64,000 bases of DNA, from contig CAVZZG010000003.1 in the NCBI GenBank assembly GCA_963779685.1, positions 1,178,001 to 1,242,000 of the forward strand, in the 5' to 3' direction. Origin of the DNA: CAVZZG01 sp963779685. Lineage in GTDB: Bacteria > Actinomycetota > Thermoleophilia > Gaiellales > F1-60-MAGs149. Below are positions 62,537 to 64,000 of this stretch, piece after piece. The notes under the pieces were generated by a model, which saw only the letters and a program-made list of their open reading frames with translations, searched no databases and had not been told where the DNA came from. A program made the position numbers and the translations under genes. Every line of letters starts with the position of its first letter. The stretch's first letter is position 1.

Positions 62537-64000
62537 TCAACGCTGCAGCAGGGAGAAGTCCGCCACCCGGCGGCAGGCGCCGGTGACGTCGACCAGGAGC
62601 CGGAGGCGGTTGGCGCGGACGGTCGGGTCGTCGGCCATGACGAGGACCTCGTCGAAGAAGGCGTCGACGGGATCGGAGAGGTGCTGGAGCGCGTCCAGCG
62701 ACACGGCGTCGCCGACCGCGGCCAGGGCGTCGGCGAGGGCGAGCTCGGCCGGCTCGGTGAGTGCGGTGCGGTCGAGCGAGGGCGCGGCCTCGCCGGCCCC
62801 CTTGGACGCGAGCCGGTGGCAGCGCGTGAAGGCGTTGGCGGTACGGGCGAATGCCGCGGAGTCGACGGCGGCGGCGAGCATCCGGGCACGGTCGGCATAG
62901 GCGACGGGGTCGACCGGGGCGTCGGCTGCGCGGGCCGCGCGGGCGATATCGAAGGGAACCTCGTCCCCGAGCACCGCGTCCACCCGGTCGTAGACGAACT
63001 CGCCAACGGCGGCCCGCGTCTCGTCCGCCGTCAGTGCCAGTCGTGCACCCTGTCGCTCGAGCATCTCGTGCAGCTCGCCGAGGCGCTCGGCCAGGCCGAG
63101 ATCGGGTCGCCGGTCGAGCGCGATCGCGACGATGCCGGCAGCCGCCCGCCGCAATCCGTACGGGTCGCGCGTCCCGGTGGGCCGCTCGCCGATGGCGAAC
63201 GCCGTGACGAGCGTGTCGAGCTTGTCGGCGAGCGCCAGCAGCGCGCCGGGGGCCGTGACCGGAAGCTCGCCGTCTGCCCGGTCGGGCAGGAACTGCTCGC
63301 CGATCGCCGCCGCCACCGCCGGCGGGAGCCCCGCAGCGATCGCGTACTGCTCGCCGACGTACCCCTCCAGCTCGGCGAACTCCTGGACGAGCAGCGACGC
63401 CTGATCGGCCTTGGCGAGCTCGGCCGCGGCGATCGCGTCGGCATCGCCGCCGAGCGCGCGCACCACCGCCACGACACGCTCGGTCTTGTCGGCGAGGGTG
63501 CCGGCCCGGGCGTGGAACGTGATCCGCCCCAGCTCCTCGGCCATGCCGACGATGCCCCGCTCACGATCGCGGGCCAGCGAGAAGACCGCGTCATCCAGGC
63601 GTCCCTCGAGGACGCGTTCGTTGCCGAGCCGCACGACCGCGTCGTCGGCGGGATCGGAGTTCACGAGCGTCAGGAAACCGGGGAACCTGTCGCCGTCGCG
63701 CACCAGCGGGAGGTAGCGCTGGTGCGACTGCATGGCCGTCACGAGCACGCGGTCGGGCAGGTCGCCGAAGTGATCGCCGAACCGGCCGACGATGACGTGG
63801 ACGCGCTCCACCAGGTACTGGATCTCGTCGATCTTGCCGGCCGGGTCCGACCAGTCGCACCCGAGCCCGGCGGCGGCCGCGGTGAGCGCCGTCTCGATCG
63901 CCTCGCGCCGGGCGGTGGTCGGCAGCGCGACACCGGCGGCGGCCATCGCGGCCTCGTACGCGTCGGCGGTGGCGAGCTCGAAGCCCGGTTGCACGAGCCG
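62537..64000 (-). CDS. glyS: Glycyl-tRNA synthetase beta subunit (partial)
   Basis: C-terminal 485 or more residues of the beta subunit of the alpha2-beta2 type enzyme; the N terminus lies beyond 64000. HD-like and anticodon regions appear in GDLPDRVLVTAMQSHQRYLP and ADKLDTLVTAFAIGERPTG, followed by DPYGLRRAAAGIVAIALDRR and a helical tail. Most well-known actinobacteria have a single-subunit enzyme, so this type helps place the organism. glyS-ppsR-ppdK is a recurrent gene order. Confidence 0.93.
   Translation of the reverse strand, partial: RLVQPGFELATADAYEAAMAAAGVALPTTARREAIETALTAAAAGLGCDWSDPAGKIDEIQYLVERVHVIVGRFGDHFGDLPDRVLVTAMQSHQRYLPLVRDGDRFPGFLTLVNSDPADDAVVRLGNERVLEGRLDDAVFSLARDRERGIVGMAEELGRITFHARAGTLADKTERVVAVVRALGGDADAIAAAELAKADQASLLVQEFAELEGYVGEQYAIAAGLPPAVAAAIGEQFLPDRADGELPVTAPGALLALADKLDTLVTAFAIGERPTGTRDPYGLRRAAAGIVAIALDRRPDLGLAERLGELHEMLERQGARLALTADETRAAVGEFVYDRVDAVLGDEVPFDIARAARAADAPVDPVAYADRARMLAAAVDSAAFARTANAFTRCHRLASKGAGEAAPSLDRTALTEPAELALADALAAVGDAVSLDALQHLSDPVDAFFDEVLVMADDPTVRANRLRLLVDVTGACRRVADFSLLQR

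Overview
The window is about 70% GC, densely coded, and full of 4-base start/stop overlaps. It looks like a chromosomal segment from a deep-branching actinobacterium. SepF, DivIVA, an aspartate-type MurA, the alpha/beta-type glycyl-tRNA synthetase and a secreted protein ending in a QWYRC-type Ig-like domain point to the Thermoleophilia (Gaiellales/Solirubrobacterales) side. That placement is inference. Many genes begin on GTG and have a TANNNT hexamer ending 6-10 bases before the start codon, which suggests widespread leaderless transcription. I saw no rRNA, tRNA, CRISPR array or prophage.

Layout: 1-2885 is surface-glycan work (ABC-2 permease cut by the window edge, DUF354 protein, family 2 glycosyltransferase, polysaccharide deacetylase). 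From 11031 down to 3459 runs a conserved minus-strand block scpA-scpB-rluB-tyrA-aroA-cmk-plsC-der, with one small membrane gene lodged between scpB and rluB. At 11483-12572 a REP-associated tyrosine transposase (RAYT) sits between inverted REP-like repeats, followed by dnaE. From 28751 down to 17403 comes another classic block, rpsB-tsf-pyrH-frr-uppS-cdsA / dxr-rseP / ispG, then a 58-residue membrane protein and a zinc peptidase. It is interrupted by one plus-strand DmdA/GcvT-like gene carrying its own palindromic operator.

A two-component pair (29050-30956) is followed by metY-metX-metW-lspA-rluD, read from a SAM-I (S-box) riboswitch at 35696-35789. The dcw-downstream division genes are present but scattered: divIVA, yggT and proC (36676-39319), then sepF, yggS and pgeF (47112-49164). 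Between and around them lie transporters, a two-subunit sulfopyruvate/phosphonopyruvate-type decarboxylase, a gamma-glutamylpolyamine synthetase/hydrolase pair, and a 952-residue secreted repeat protein. The last third holds an M50 protease, cca, ridA, murA, an HD protein, a GntR regulator, a class V aminotransferase, a DedA protein, a ComB-like phosphatase, an HDOD protein and a cupredoxin lipoprotein. It ends with ppdK, its regulator ppsR and glyS (cut by the right edge).

Four genes read correctly only if frame is changed: dnaE (near 15528), a secreted low-complexity protein (near 16262), the PuuD-like hydrolase (near 42140) and ridA (near 51412 and probably 51540). Four of these five shifts have the sign of one surplus base, so residual assembly errors are the leading explanation. 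The coordinates given treat these genes as intact.
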